Assembly (NCBI GenBank): GCA_946807835.1
Contig: OX327683.1
Coordinates: 9,801,001-9,865,000 of the forward strand
Length of the DNA: 64,000 nt
DNA from: Ailanthus altissimus
Taxonomy: Eukaryota; Streptophyta; Magnoliopsida; Sapindales; Simaroubaceae
Reading direction: 5' to 3'
Within the stretch, counting starts at the first letter, position 1. Each line of letters begins with the position of its first letter. Shown one piece after another: positions 12,341 to 24,500 of this stretch. The notes under the pieces are model-generated. The model searched no databases. It was not told where the DNA came from and worked only from the letters and a program-made list of their open reading frames with translations. The position numbers and the translations under genes were made by a program.

Positions 12341-14568
12341 TGTGTAATGTGTTCATCATAGTGTAATAAGCATGTCACACATATAAATTAGACAGCAAAA
12401 TAGGAAATCAAATTTCTTAATATGATAAACACGTCATTTAAGTTAAATCAAAACATTAGGATAATTCAAAACATACCTTTACCGATGATTCGATAATGAT
12501 TAAAACTTCCCAGAGTTCACCTTGAATTAATTCCTTGAATAATTCTAGTCTCCAACACTTGGTAGGATTAGAGTAACTAGAATGGTAGCTTTAATTATGG
12601 TATAGGATTATTTTTTTGTGTTCTTGTGCTTAAACTGTTTAAGCAAATAAACTCTCTTTGTTTACACTCTTGAAATAAAAACTATTTCTCTTTTGTTTTT
12701 CCTACCAAATCTCACTTGAAAGAAGAAGAATGAGAAGTTATTTGCTTTGTTTGAATATCTTTCCAAGAGTGCAAAAAATGAAATGGCCAAAATTCACCCT
12801 CCTTTTTGTATAACACATGCATTTTACTTGAGTGAAAAGCATATGCCTTTTCCTTTTACAATCCATTAAAGAATTATACCAAAAGACCTTCCTTTCATTT
12901 AATTGGACAATAATTTTTCAAATGAATTAATAAATGCCAAAATAATATTTATTTCATTAAAAAATATGCTTGGCCAAATTTTTCTCTTCCAAATTAACAA
13001 AATGAGACAATTTTCTTGTTTAACTACTTTAATAAATATTAAAAGCATTTCAATGTAAATGTCTTTAAATAACAAATTCAAACCAATGTTAATATATTAA
13101 AATACATGTTTTGTCTTAATAATGTAAGATAAGAAGACATACTCTAATTATTTAATTAATCCATTAAGATAAGTGTCCAACACATGTCACAAAAAATTAA
13201 TATAATAGATATCATATATTTATTCAAGACAAGTATCCAACAAATGTCTTAAAAAATAATATAATAAACATCATATGTTTATTCAAATAAAATAATATCC
13301 AATTATTTCAAGAGCCAATGGTTTAATGACATGTGTCATGAATACCTTTTCTAGGAAAAAAAGACATATTTGTAATATTTGCAAACTATATTTTTCACTT
13401 AACAAAAAGGTCCTTAAAACAAATCCTACTTCTGAAAATCTCTCGAATCAAACTGTTTAACCTGGATTGCTACCTAGTGCTCAACAAGTACACTTCATAT
13501 TGTGAGCCTAAGTTCACGCTCGTTTGTCTTACAAAACATTTTCGTAAGTCTATGAACGATGCCCCACAAACACATTAGGAATATTACAGAACAATGCGTT
13601 AAACTATACAAGTTGAGGTTAATTACATCCATATAATCCTTCTGTCACCTATGTCCTATAAAAGCAGAGATATAGATTGTTACCATCAAATCTCTATTTG
13701 CCCATCTGTAAACTTATCTCCTGATTCGTATCTCGATGACAATATACGAAAACACTTTTGTGATATTGTTTAACCTTACGAAAAACTCTTTTCTTGGGCT
13801 TATAGCTTATGGCTATAAGACTTTCTCATATACAATCTCGAAGCATCTAGATATATAACTCACCTATGTGAGCTGATGGATCTTATATCCATGCACACCA
13901 GACTCCATGAGCATCGAAATATACCAGTGACATGCAACTGTTAGATCATGAAAGGTCTTTGAAATCCGTGGATCCAAAGTATGGTGAATCATTCATAAGC
14001 CCACTGTGATACTCAGGTCAAAGGACCATGAATACTACTCAACTCGAGACGACCTTTCATTGATGGATTCATAGGATGTCTATTGGAGGTTCTCATGTGT
14101 TTGTTTAGTATTCAGTCCTTACTTAATACCTGTATGCCTATATAAGCTTCCACTAAGCTCATAGCCTGCTAAGACTAACCATTTGGACCATTCAGATATA
14201 GACATACATTGATCCATATATTAGGATTTCACCGACAAATGCGCATTGATAAAATAGACCATGAACATAGTATTTTAAACATACTTGCATAATGATATTT
14301 TTTAGCGCCATTTGCAACCCTTTGCAACTATGTCATTACTAATATATTTTAAGGTCTATGTCCCATTTCAGACAAAGCTCTAACTCTTTAGATGTTGGTA
14401 AATTTTAGCACTGATCAAAACACTTTTAGATCATACAATGCCTGAAACGTTACAAGCATCTTACCATTTTAATAAATATAATTATCGTTAAATAAAATAA
14501 CAATCGTATAAATATTAAAATTAAATATTCATACAACATAGGATAGTACTTAAGTACAAATCTCAACA
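12341..14568 (-). mobile_element. copia A LTR, inverted, solo-like
   Basis: A 2.2-kb LTR of family A in inverse orientation. Read on the minus strand it starts TGTTGAGA (14568) and continues through the same landmarks as the LTR at 42242-44508, including the segment around TGTACTCGTTG (plus-strand complement near 13480-13495). The plus-strand left end is TGTGTAATG. No copia internal sequence adjoins either end, so it is best read as a solo LTR, but no matching 5-bp duplication was found (TTACA against TGGTC). The small open frame at 12899-13081 is a chance frame in this AT-rich LTR. Confidence 0.85.
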
Positions 14569-15955
14569 TGGTCGCCCCCTAATCTAACTAATAAATATAA
14601 TTTATATCCATTGTTTTAACTCTTAAGCTTGGTTATTGTTCAATTTAAATAAGAATATATGATTTTTTATGTGTTAAAGTGAATTTATAAGTTTCAAGTC
14701 AACGGAGCTATTTAGATAAAAATCTAAGAAAAATGTGTAAAATTGTAAAAAGGGGACCAAAATGCTCAAAAGTGAACAGTAACCAAAACAGTGCAAGAGA
14801 ACAATGAAAGTGAACATTACCATAAACAATGAAAAGTAAATAGTGGTTCTATGCCGCGGCCCCAATTTGGGCAGCGAGTAAAGGCTATAGCCCCACTCTT
14901 TCTAGGCTATGGCCCCAAATCGAATTTAATATTTGACCTACTTCTCATATCATCAAAGAGGCATGAAAAACATATAAAAGAAATGCTTGAACTCAAATTT
15001 AAAGAAGAGAAAGATTATCTCTTTTCCTTTTTGTTTTTCTCTTTTGTTTGAAATTTGTGGTCATGGATATTGTTTAAACATATTTGTATCTATGATTTTC
15101 TTGATAATTTTAGTTATGGTTCGATATATGTGTGAGTAAACTTGAATTCTAAGACTTGATGTAGTTTTATTTATATTACGTTTGGATGATTTAGTGGATT
15201 ATTATTTAATTCATTTATATTTCTCTATGCTTAATGCTTCTAATTAATTAGGAAATGAATTGGCTATTGTTTATTTTTAGATTAATACTTGGGAGAGATC
15301 GACCCATTTGTCGAATTTAGAAAATATAGCTTGAGTTGTTATAGAGTCGAGAGGATAATATCACTTAAATAATCACCAAATTTTGCTCAATGATTGTATT
15401 TGGGGCACACTAAGTGTTTCAGGATTGGTATGAGAACAGTTAGGTGTAACATTATGCCTAGGATCTTATTTAACACTAGGGAGAGGTAATAAGATGAATC
15501 TTTGGGTAATCAAATTAAGATTATTTAATGCATGTATGGGCAGACAAGTTAGATAGGATATGAAACTGAATATGTATTCATAGTATCTCATTTGATGCTT
15601 TGGAGAGGTAATGAGATTAGTCTTAATCCTTGATTAATAAATTGAATGAAATTGCTCAATAAGAAGAACATAGGAAGAATAGAGTGAAATCAAGTCCTTA
15701 GGATCCCATTTATTATAGATACACCATTTCTCAAGATTATAAATTTTAATTGTTGCTTTAATTAGTTTGTTAGTTTAATTTTTCTTAGTTCTTGCATTGA
15801 ATTCAAAGTAGCCTAGATAAAATCAAGCTGCAAAAATCCGTCATACTTAGTGTAAATTTGAAAGATCAATTCTTATGGCAACGATGCTCTTACTTATCAC
15901 TTTATTACTGGCTCACGACCCATGCACTTGCTATTTTATTCGTATGTGTTTAGTT
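14569..15955 (+). mobile_element. Tat/Athila-type gypsy LTR remnant
   Basis: LTR sequence without its TGATAAG start. It aligns by eye with the LTR at 37182-39311: the segment around TTTCAAGTCAACGGAGCTAT corresponds to 37288-37310. It ends with the GGCAACGATGCTCTTACTTATC...TTTATTACTGGCTCAC type terminus. It contains repeated GTGAACA words (about 14772-14820) and three palindrome words at 14851-14917. The two small frames that overlap near 14674-15051 are chance frames. Confidence 0.7.
14851..14917 (+). repeat. Palindrome words of the GGCTRYRGCCCCA type
   Basis: ATGCCGCGGCCCCA (14851-14864), GGCTATAGCCCCA (14883-14895) and GGCTATGGCCCCA (14905-14917). The cores GCCGCGGC and GGCTATAGCC are palindromic. 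The block occupies the same LTR position as the word blocks in the other gypsy LTRs of this window, but uses a different word. Confidence 0.65.
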
Positions 15956-17030
15956 TACTGAACATTAACCCTAACCTATTTCTCTCAACCCTAACACACC
16001 TCTAACCTATAAATCATCCTACATTGGGCAAGATTATCATTTAAAAGTTATTTTGGAAAGAAATTACACAAGATCAAGAGCACATTGGCTATTTATTAGA
16101 GAATTCAACTAACATCAAAGATTGATTGGAATTCACTTTGTCTTTATAATATTCATTTGACTAGGTTGTATCATGACTATTATTCTATTTAGCCATAAAC
16201 CTTTTATCATGATGATTTAATTTTATTATCTAGGATTATAGTTTTGAACTTAACATGTGTACTTGATTAAGTTGATCCAATTATTATGAACTCGATTTAT
16301 CATTTAATCTGTTTGACCAGCATGCATTCAATATACTAGACTAGTGATTAAATGATTATGGAACATTATGATAAACTTGGAAAAGGCATTTTAGTGTTAA
16401 GCCTATGAAAGATTGATACAAAATCACAACGTAGCTGTTGTAAGTTTTGATATATGATAGGAATATACTTATATGGCATATATGGTCAATATAACTTGCT
16501 CGTAATAAATCTTGATTTATTCAAATTATCATAGGAATATAGGTCACTGATAGATGATAGAAATATACTTATATAGCATATATGGTTAATACAACTTGCT
16601 CGTAATAAATCTTGATTTATTTTAATTATCATAGAAATATAGGTCACTGATAGATTAAGGTATAGTTGCTCAACCATCAGAAGAGGCTTGCAATGAGCTT
16701 TATGTTATGACAAATGATTCAAACTAAGAGATTAATAATTGGAATAACAAAGTCATATTAAGGGATAACTATAGTTCTATATACTGTCTATATAGAGATT
16801 ATGCATTATATTGTTTGCTTAATTATGATTGATTAACATTGTTAGTATTTAGTGTTAGTATAAACAAATCTAATTACCATTTGTTTGGATAATGCAAGGA
16901 GACACAAATTTAGTATTTGGTTAAGAATATGCATAAATTCCTCATGGGATTGACAACCCTCTCATCACTCTATTACTTGTTTATAATAACAAGCACTTGT
17001 GCTTGATAATTGTACAACATAGACCTCTCA
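15956..17030 (+). mobile_element. Second Tat/Athila-type gypsy LTR remnant (3' part)
   Basis: The 3' two-thirds of a gypsy LTR that aligns by eye with 27230-27998. Shared landmarks include ACTTG...AAAGGCATTTTAGT, the GGCATATATGG segment, the GAGGCTTGCAATG segment and the terminus with a GGGATTGACA...CTCATCA...TATTACTTG motif. It abuts an antisense gypsy gag with no primer site. A 100-bp tandem duplication lies inside. Confidence 0.7.
16454..16653 (+). repeat. 100-bp tandem duplication in a gypsy LTR
   Basis: Two adjacent units, 16454-16553 and 16554-16653, both starting ATGATAG and ending CACTGATAG. They differ at only a handful of positions. The other gypsy LTRs here have a single unit at this place, so this is a local duplication. 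Confidence 0.9.
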
Positions 17031-17894
17031 TTAGGCCTTCAATAGTTGTTACCTTCCATTTCCTCTAATAAGACTTGAGCTTCTTCCACCATTTTTTGAC
17101 AACAAAGTACCACTCGTTGCACACATCTACAATGGTTCTAGTTTTTCCATTTAATCCATTATAGAAGAGTTGTATTTGGAGCAAATTCGGTATCCATGCT
17201 AGGGGCACCTCTGAATAAGGTCCATGAACCACTCCCAAGCTTTATAGGGCAGCTCGAAGTCTAATTGCTGGAATTAAGCTATTTCTCCCCGGAGTTGAGA
17301 AGTTTTTGATAGAGGAAAAAACTTGGTAAGAAATTTCTACGCTAACTCCTTCCAAGTTATAATATTCATCAATTGCAATGATTAAAGCCAGCCTCTCGCA
17401 TTGTCCTTAAGAGAGAAAAGGAACAAAAGTATTCAAATGATATCTTCTAAAACTCCATTCACTTTAATTGTGTCGCATATCTCCAAGAATATGGCAAAAT
17501 GAATATTTTGGTCCTTACTTGGAAAACCCCCGTATTGATTTTGTTACACCATACTAATGAAGGCCTACTTCAACTCACAATTATTGACACATATTCCTTA
17601 ATGTCGAATCCCAAAATAATTGTCATTGACCACAGGCTTCAAATAATCCCACAAGGCTTGTGGTTGTTGCCACTGTCTACCATAGCTTGTGCTTGATTAC
17701 CCCTTTCTCTTCTAAGCCTCCACAAAGTATTATCTTCTTTTGGATTAAAAGATAAAAGTTCCAAGCTATATGCTCTTCTCATACATCTTCAAAACACCCC
17801 CTAAAAATAACACTTAACATGAACAAAAGAAAATTAAATAGTTGAATTAAAATTAAATTACTTAACCATAATATTTGTAATAAAAAAATTATAA
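17031..17894 (-). pseudogene. Tat/Athila-type gypsy gag pseudogene
   Basis: Read on the minus strand, the stretch 17160-17300 gives F-x-Q-L-D-F-E-L-P-Y-K-A-W-E-W-F-M-D-L-I-Q-R-C-P with stops. This is the characteristic gag retrotransposon-domain segment usually reading E-x-L-Y-E-A-W-E-R-F-K-D-L-L-R-x-C-P. At 17040-17075 the segment Q-V-L-L-E-E-M-E-G-N-N-Y follows, again typical of Tat/Athila gag. The frame is broken by stops, and the gene is cut at its 3' side near 17031. The primer site and 5' LTR lie just upstream on the same strand. The plus-strand open frame at 17499-17696 is its shadow. Confidence 0.8.
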
Positions 17895-17912
17895 TCACTG
17901 GTAACGGTGCCA
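17895..17912 (-). other. Primer-binding site of the Tat/Athila-type element
   Basis: The minus strand reads TGGCACCGTTACCAGTGA, six bases after the LTR end GCAAACA. It differs from the standard Tat/Athila site TGGCGCCGTTGCCGGGGA by a few G-to-A/T type changes. That site pairs with the 3' end of a host tRNA to prime reverse transcription. Confidence 0.85.
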
Positions 17913-17918
17913 AAAACT

Positions 17919-18542
17919 TGTTTGCGATGCTAACACACGCAAATATCAATCGCAAGTGTATGGATCGTGAGCAAGTAATAAAGTGATGGAAAGTATTTTT
18001 TCCACAAGAATTGATGTTCTAAATTAATGCTAAATATTGTGGTACTAAAAACCTAATTTATCTAGGCTAATTTAAACACTAAGTTAAGACATAAAATTAA
18101 AGATGCTTCAACTAACAATTAAATAACTTGAGGATGTAAGAAATCTATGGTAAATGGTCCTAGGGTCTTCATTTCACTTTACTTTTCCCATGTTCTTCAT
18201 GTATTAGTGATTAATAATTATTCTTGTGAACTCATTAATCAATGGGTCAAAAATTAATCTCATTACCTCTCCCGAGTGTCAAATGAGATCCTATGCATAT
18301 ATCTTCAAGTTGATAACCCTATATAACTTGTCTACTTATGTATGCATTATTCAACCCTTAAATGATTACCCAAGTTTTATTAGTCTCTCAACTGCATTAA
18401 AGTTAAGGTCATTCTTTTCAAGTCCAACAAGTGGGTTAAACTTTCCCAAGATACAACCCATAAGTCTAAGACATCTATTTGACTTCCCAATAAAATTAGA
18501 AGCAATAAATTTTAAAAATCACAAATGGATAACACATTCAGC
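17919..18542 (-). mobile_element. Tat/Athila-type gypsy 5' LTR, truncated
   Basis: The minus strand ends GCATCGCAAACA directly before the primer site. It includes the CACTTGCG and TTTATTACTTGCTCACGATCC terminus and the conserved segment TCATTTGACACTCGGGAGAG near 18260-18285, shared with 38940-38960. The 5' part of the LTR is missing, because a copia A LTR begins at 18543. The plus-strand open frame at 18226-18582 (118 codons) runs antisense through this LTR and into the copia LTR; it has no recognisable content. Confidence 0.82.
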
Positions 18543-19177
18543 TGTTGGGGTTTATGCTTATGTACTATTATTGTTTGTGTGAATATTTATTTTGTAATAT
18601 TTATACAATGAATATTTTATTAAATCGCTAATAACCTTTATTAAATGGTACTAAAGCTTGTAACATTGTAGACATTGTATAATCTAAAGGAGTTCAAATC
18701 TAGTTTAAAAGAGTTTACACTAGTGCTAAGAGTTAGCAATGCTGAGAGTTATAAATGGTAAAAGTTAGCACTGCTAAAAGTTAGAACCTTCTCTATAATG
18801 GGACAAAGATCTGAGAGTCTACTTGTAATAACATAGTTGCAATAGATGCGAGGAAATGTCATGATGTAAGTATGCTCACCAATGCGGGTCTATCGGTGAA
18901 TCTTTATTATATAGGCCAGTATATGTCTATATTTGTATTATACAGATGCTTATTCTTAGCTGACCATAAGCTTAATGGAAGCTCATATATACATGCAGGT
19001 ATTCAGTTAGGACTGGATACTTAACAGACTCACAAGGACCCTAATAGATATCCTATGAATTCGTTAAGGGAAGGTCCTCCTGAGTTGAGTAGTATTCGTG
19101 ATCCTTTGACCTGGATGCCAAGATGGACTTGTGAGTATTCTACCATGCTTTGGTTCCACGTATGTCAAAGACCTTTC

Positions 19178-20425
19178 AGTTAGTAATAAGTAAAAAAAAA
19201 ATTATGTTTAATAAATGAATGCAATGAAAGCCACATCATCTTGTTCATAATTATATGTATGAAGATAGAAGATTACCTCAATTCCTCGCTTTGGTAAATC
19301 TTGAATTGACTGGCTGTAATCCTCTTTATTATTCGTAACCTTCAAACTCAAAGTGTGTGGGCACGTAGATCTTTTCTTAATCTTTGAAATCATTAATACC
19401 CATGTTTGAGAGAAAGTTAATAACCAAATTCATTTTTCACATAAAAAGAATTTTTTTGGTTATGGTTTTTGTGTTGTGTTTATTACTCCATACCCCCTAT
19501 ATATATATATGAATCTGCATTAGGTATTTAGAATTAGATTAGGATTAGAAAATTAAATGTTGATTAGGATTTGAGCTAGTAGTGGGAATGTAAGACTCGT
19601 GAGCTTCCTAGCTCCAACTTAAAAAGCCCAGTCCTAATCATCTCATAATACACCAGTTTTTTTAAGTTAACCCCAGCCTATTCCGTTAAAAGCCAAAGGC
19701 TATACTCTAGTAACCCATGTTATTAAGTAAAAGGCAATTTAATTAAAACTTCTTTAATTGAAATTAAGTTTGGTCATTAGACCAATAATAACCACTTAAT
19801 TGATCCTCTAATTGATGTCATAATTAAAGCTAGGCCATTGAGAAAATGACTTACCTCTTTAATTACTTATTCGCCCATAAGTCACTAAATGCTCTAATGA
19901 TCACTTTTAATATATATTTGTAAATAAATTTATAAATAAATATTATTATTTAATAAATAATTTATTAAATAAACTGCGGCCACAAATTCAAATGATCAAG
20001 TACTGCAAACAGTTTAGGTGAACATTACTATTAGATTCCATCTTGCAAATATATGTTCCTACAACCTATGAAATTATATCTCAATGATATCAACGTTTTG
20101 ACCATTTATATAGATCTTACTTTGTGATAACTTAAACGATATAATGCATGAATGTAAGTTAATTATTTGTTAAGGATTAAGATCAATCAAGTTTATCAAA
20201 GCTTTTACGAATTAAGATCAATGTAACATATACATTAGTTTTTCTACTCAAAGTCTCTTCTTCGATGATCAAGGTAAATCATCCACTATAAGAAGCAGAA
20301 AAACTACTTTATAAATATGGGTTCATCAATGTATGCTCAATTATATATATGAATCAACTTTTATTAATCAAATAAAATATTATTTCACATGCCTTAATGG
20401 CATAAATAATATTATATGTCTAACA
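19178..20425 (-). mobile_element. copia B 3' LTR
   Basis: It matches 29808-31050 through most of its length. On the minus strand it starts TGTTAGACATATAATATT at 20425. Compared with the 5' LTR it lacks roughly 130 bp that lie near 30805-30935, yet has an extra stretch near 19560-19715 that the 5' LTR lacks. The minus-strand frame at 19208-19393 is a chance frame. Confidence 0.85.
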
Positions 20426-20540
20426 ATTTCTCATTAACCCTAAAATATGTCGAGTAATTGTCGAACTCCCATATCATATATATGAGTTTCAAAACATTTT
20501 GCTGGCAATGATTTGGTGAATGGATCTGCTAGATTGGGAA

Positions 20541-20709
20541 GGGAACAACAGCTGGAAACGGCTGCTAATACCCTGTAGGCTAAAGAACAAAAAAAGGAAT
20601 TCGCCCGTATAAGGGCTTTCGTCTGACTAAGACACGGCCCAGACGTCTAGATGAGGCAATAGTGGGGAATTTTCCACAATGGACAAAAGCCTAATGGAAT
20701 AATGCCGCG
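20541..20709 (+). pseudogene. Plastid 16S rRNA gene fragment inserted in nuclear DNA (NUPT)
   Basis: 169 bp closely resembling plastid/cyanobacterial-type 16S rRNA. It contains the block GGGAACAACAGCTGGAAACG, CGGCTGCTAATACC, GACACGGCCCAGAC, AGTGGGGAATTTTCC and AATGCCGCG in native order. Compared with my memory of plastid 16S, about 80-90 bp are missing between TCTGA and GACACGG, with a CTGA microhomology at the joint. Many differences are C-to-T or G-to-A, the mark of long residence in methylated nuclear DNA. It sits inside the copia B RNase H region, just left of a gypsy-type LTR. It is far too short and damaged to be a working rRNA gene. Confidence 0.9.
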
Positions 20710-20716
20710 TTTCTAC

Positions 20717-21893
20717 TGATGCAATCTTGGATACCATAACTTCACCCTTTTGCATAAGTGCTACAACTTAAATATTGTATTACCCAAGTGTAGGTTGTTT
20801 TAATTATAGTATTTACTTGTGAGTCTGAGTGTCGTATCCACAGGGAGTGATCACCAAGAGCAAAGGTTGATTTTGTCAATGTCCAAGAGTAATGAAGTCT
20901 TGTACCTAAAGATAAACAATAATGGTTGATTTTAAAAGAAATGATTACCAAGTGTAAATTAAGAAATCAATTTAAAAGAATACTAAGTCATTAGAGATCG
21001 ACACTTACTTGGGTTGTAGTAGAGTTCCTTTGATCCTTTTACTCACTTGAAAAATGATTTCAATTGATGGAGAACATCATTTGTAAAAAACATATTATTG
21101 ATATGTAGAAGATCTTTCCAAGCATTCTTTATGCCCTTAGTCTATAAAGCTTCAAACAAACCAAAACAACTTTAAAAAATGATGAATCAAATCACTTGAA
21201 CACAAATATGAAATATAAGAGTAAGATCAAAGTGACAAAACTACACCTTTATTAAGTGTTTCACTTCTAGTCTTAGCTAGCAATTAGAACAACATAACTT
21301 AGGAAAATAGAATGCAAATAAAAAATGAACTAAAAATTACAAAATGACAGAAGATATCCCCTTCAACCAAGAGAGTCCTTAAATAGGCAAATTTATGGGC
21401 ACTATTCATATGTGACTAAACATTCAACATTTTGACTACCAAACTTTTTACTGAATTTGTAACACTCTTTTGACTAGTAAGATGGCCGAATCATACTTTT
21501 TACAGAACTAACAATTTGTAGGTAATTGAAATATATTTCCGTGCCTCTTGAATCATATCAATTGGGTTCTTATTTTATGAGATACGACTAAACACCAAAG
21601 CCTGCTTAAACTAGGCCTGCACTACAGATGGGTCTTATTTAAAGCCATTTTTCACCCTCTAAGCGTTTGAATTACAAATTATGTGTGACCTTCAATTTTG
21701 TTGTACGTGAAATCAGCTTTCCATAGGTTCAAGAATTACTTCAATTAAATTTCTAGGTAGAAAGTTATAGCCAATTTTCCGAACCTATATTAAAACAAAT
21801 AAAACCTTAATTAGATATAGTACTAAAATATGCTAAAACTAGAGAGATTAATAACACTAATGATGTTGAAAAATCAATTTTAAGTGTTCATCA
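20717..21893 (-). mobile_element. Gypsy-type LTR (Tat-like ends), solo-like, antisense
   Basis: On the minus strand it starts TGATGAACACTTAAAATTG and ends CAAGATTGCATCA, the same terminal form as the LTR at 8457-9855. It contains a terminal segment with a GGATACGACACTCAG motif typical of these LTRs. It is about 1.18 kb. No matching target duplication was found (TCTAC left, ATGAG right), and the plastid fragment lies seven bases to the left. The minus-strand frame at 20742-20951 is a chance frame. Confidence 0.7.
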
Positions 21894-22139
21894 ATGAGCT
21901 CTCTTACCAAAATTTATTTTCTCTCAATGTGTTTTTCTTTTTTGTGGTATCTCAGTTCCTTGGATTGTGCTAAAACCCCACTATTATCACAATAAATAAC
22001 AATGGGCATCTTAGTACTAGGTACCATTTCAAGCTTTATAAGAAACTTGCAGAGCCATACAGCTTCTGATGTAGCTATATATTTAGCTTTACACTCCTCC
22101 AACTTATAGCCTTACCACCTAAAGTAAACACATATCTTG

Positions 22140-23559
22140 AGGTAGATCTCTATGCATCCTTATCTGCTTGGAAATCTGAATATGTATACCTAATAGGTAT
22201 AAGATCCGCACCGAAATATACAAGCATATAATATTCCATTCTCCAAAGGTACTTAAATATATACTTTACTGTAGTCTAGTATTTTGGTTCTGGATTAAAT
22301 TGATATCTGCTGACCATGTTGACTATAAAATAAATATCAGGTCTAATACATAGCATTGCATACATGAGACTTCCTACTTTTGATGCATAAGAAATTCCTC
22401 TCATGTGATCTATCTCTTTAGTAGTTTTAGGACACAGATTTTTAGATAGATCAATTCTATGTCTAAAAAGAAGTGATCCCTTTTTTTATTCATGCATAAC
22501 AAACCTAACTAGAATTTTGTCTATATATGCAACTTAAGATAAAGTTAACATCCTATTTTTGCAATCAATAACTTAATTCCAATGATGTAACTATCTTCAC
22601 CTAAGTCTTTCATATCAAATTGGTTAGATAACCAAATTTTAACTAATGATAATGCTTCTACATTATTTCAATTAGTTGTATATTATCTACATACAAGACT
22701 AGAAAAACCACCAATCGCCCATCTATCTTCTTGTAAACACACAAGGTTCATTAAGATTTTGATCAAAACTAAATGATTTGATTGCCTAATCAAATCTGAT
22801 GTTCCACGATCTAGATGCTTGCTTAAGCCCGTAGATAGATTTTTGCAAACCACAAACCATATACTCTTAGCTTGTAGCTATAAAATGATCTGGTTGTATC
22901 ATGTAGATACTTTCTTCAAGATTTCCATCAAGAAAGGAAATCTTGACATCTATTTTCCAAATATCATAATCTAAATTTGCTGCAATAGATAAGAGAATTC
23001 TAATAGACATAAGTATGGCTACTGGCGAAAAGGTCTCCTTATAATCGATACCTTCTTTTTTAGTATATCCTTTAACAATAAGCCTAGCTTTGAAGGTTTA
23101 CATCTTTTCATCTACCCCTATCTTTATCTTATAGACCCATTTACACCCTATAGGTTTTATCCCTTCAGGTCTCTCTACAAGTTCTCAGACTTCATTGGAA
23201 TACATGGAATCCATTTCTAATTTTATAGCTTTGTGCCAATGGTATGCATCCTTATCAACCATTGCTTCATCATAGCTAGTAGGATCTAGTTCATTCTCAT
23301 TAGAGTTCGCCTAAAAGGACTCTCAAATTAACATATATCTAGTTAGACGTCTAATAATCCTCCCACTATGACAAAGTATCGGTGGTTATTGTTCTACAAT
23401 TAGCTCTGGTTGGTTTTTATGATCTCGATTGGGAATTAACTCATTGACTATATCAGGCACAATATTAGAGTTCCCACATAACTCATCAAGAATTATCTTA
23501 CTCCTAGGCTTGAAGTCTTTCATATAGTCTTCTTCAAGAAATATTACATTAGTGTTAAC
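22140..23559 (-). pseudogene. copia B reverse transcriptase pseudogene
   Basis: The minus strand shows the copia RT domain with stops. The catalytic motif is Y-V-D-N at 22682-22693 (L-V-L-Y-V-D-N-I), so the second catalytic Asp is replaced by Asn. Upstream, around 22800-22830, the antisense of the usual Y-G-L-K-Q-A segment can be recognised. Around 22900-23000 lies the M-D-V-K...F-L-D-G-N region, and near 23090-23150 the K-W-V-Y-K-I-K segment. No long frame survives. It lies between integrase (right) and RNase H (left), as expected for copia on the minus strand. Confidence 0.82.
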
Positions 23560-24500
23560 TTATACTTTCTTATCTTGAGAACTATAGAAAAGACTTCCTC
23601 TTGTTCCTTTAGGATAGTCAACAAACAGATAAACTTCTGACTTAAATTCCAAATTGTCTGTCTTTTCTTTTAGCACATGAGCTGGACAATCCCATATATG
23701 TATGTGATGTAAACTTGGTTTATACCCTATCCATATTTCCAGAGGTGTTTTAGGGACTGACTTAGATGGAATTAAGTTATAAAGATACATGGCTGTTTCT
23801 AAGGCATAACTCGAGAATGAGATGGGTAAAGTTAAATAACTCATTATCAACCTCACCATTTTAAAAAGAGTTCTATTTCTTTTTTCTGCTACACCATTTT
23901 GTTGGGGTGACCCTGGTGTAGTCAACTGGGATAATATCCCATTAGCTAACAATTAGGTCCTAAACTCACCAAGAGGTATTTTTCACCTCGATCAAATCAA
24001 AGTGCCTTTATATATTTTTCTAATTACCTTTCCACTTATGCCTGAAACTCATTGAATTTATCCAATGCCTCAAACTTGTGGCGCAATAGGTACACATAAC
24101 CGAATCTAGAATTATCATCATTTAAAGTGATGAAATATTCATACCCTCTTCTAGCTTGTGTGCCCATGGGTCCACACACGTCACAGTGCATTAATTCTAA
24201 AGTTTCAGTGGCTCTATTACCTTTAGCATTAAAGGGTCTTTTGGTCATTTTTTCTTTTATACAGTATTCGCAACTAGTAATGGTTCAATACTTAATGAAC
24301 TCAAAGGTCCATCTTTGACCAATCTTGAATTCTATCTATACTACTAATATGACCAAGATGTAGATGCCATTGATACGTTTGATTAATAGGAGTCATTTTA
24401 ATCCTCTTATAGTGATTGGATTCATTATTTAATTTTGTGTCATGCAGTGAGTTAATTTTAGGATATATGCAGTATAGATTGTTAACTAGTGTACCAAAAC
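23560..24500 (-). pseudogene. copia B integrase pseudogene
   Basis: Two open frames. 24036-24248 carries the first catalytic Asp in M-H-C-D-V-C-G-P, and the usual Y-F-I-T-L-N-D-D-x-S-R sequence. 23560-23952 carries the catalytic Glu in Q-Q-N-G-V-A-E-K-R-N-R-T-L, followed by the P-L-E-I-W segment and the copia C-terminal segment F-V-D-Y-P-K-G-T-R-G. The part with the second Asp (about 23953-24035) is damaged. The pre-integrase zinc region (24250-24500) is degenerate. The enzyme would have joined element DNA to the chromosome. The plus frame at 24127-24318 is a shadow. Confidence 0.88.

Larger units (their letters stand above)
20440..22140 (-). pseudogene. copia B RNase H pseudogene, interrupted
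   Basis: On the minus strand the C-terminus is clear: N-L-A-D-P-F-T-K-S-L-P-A-K-C-F-E, then G-V-R-Q and a stop at 20440-20442. This is the classical copia polyprotein ending. The upstream part lies at 21894-22140, including an open frame at 21914-22102 with E-C-K-A-K-Y-I-A-T-S-E-A-V-W and I-Y-C-D-N-S-G, the RNase H signature region. Plastid 16S DNA and a gypsy-type LTR (20541-21893) separate the two parts. The domain would have degraded the RNA of the RNA/DNA hybrid. Confidence 0.88.

Noticed and set aside
12341..14568. Target duplication for the inverted copia A LTR
   Set aside because: TTACA on the left and TGGTC on the right do not match, and alternative borders gave no pair either.
18226..18582. 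118-codon plus-strand frame as a gene
   Set aside because: It runs antisense through a gypsy LTR into a copia LTR and has no domain or related frame in sister LTRs.
20541..20709. A functional 16S rRNA gene or bacterial contamination
   Set aside because: Only 169 bp with an internal deletion and many transitions, embedded in a plant copia element on both sides.
23560..23952. The longest open frame of the window (130 codons) as a host gene
   Set aside because: It is the copia B integrase core with N-G-V-A-E-K-R-N-R-T-L and the usual C-terminal segment.
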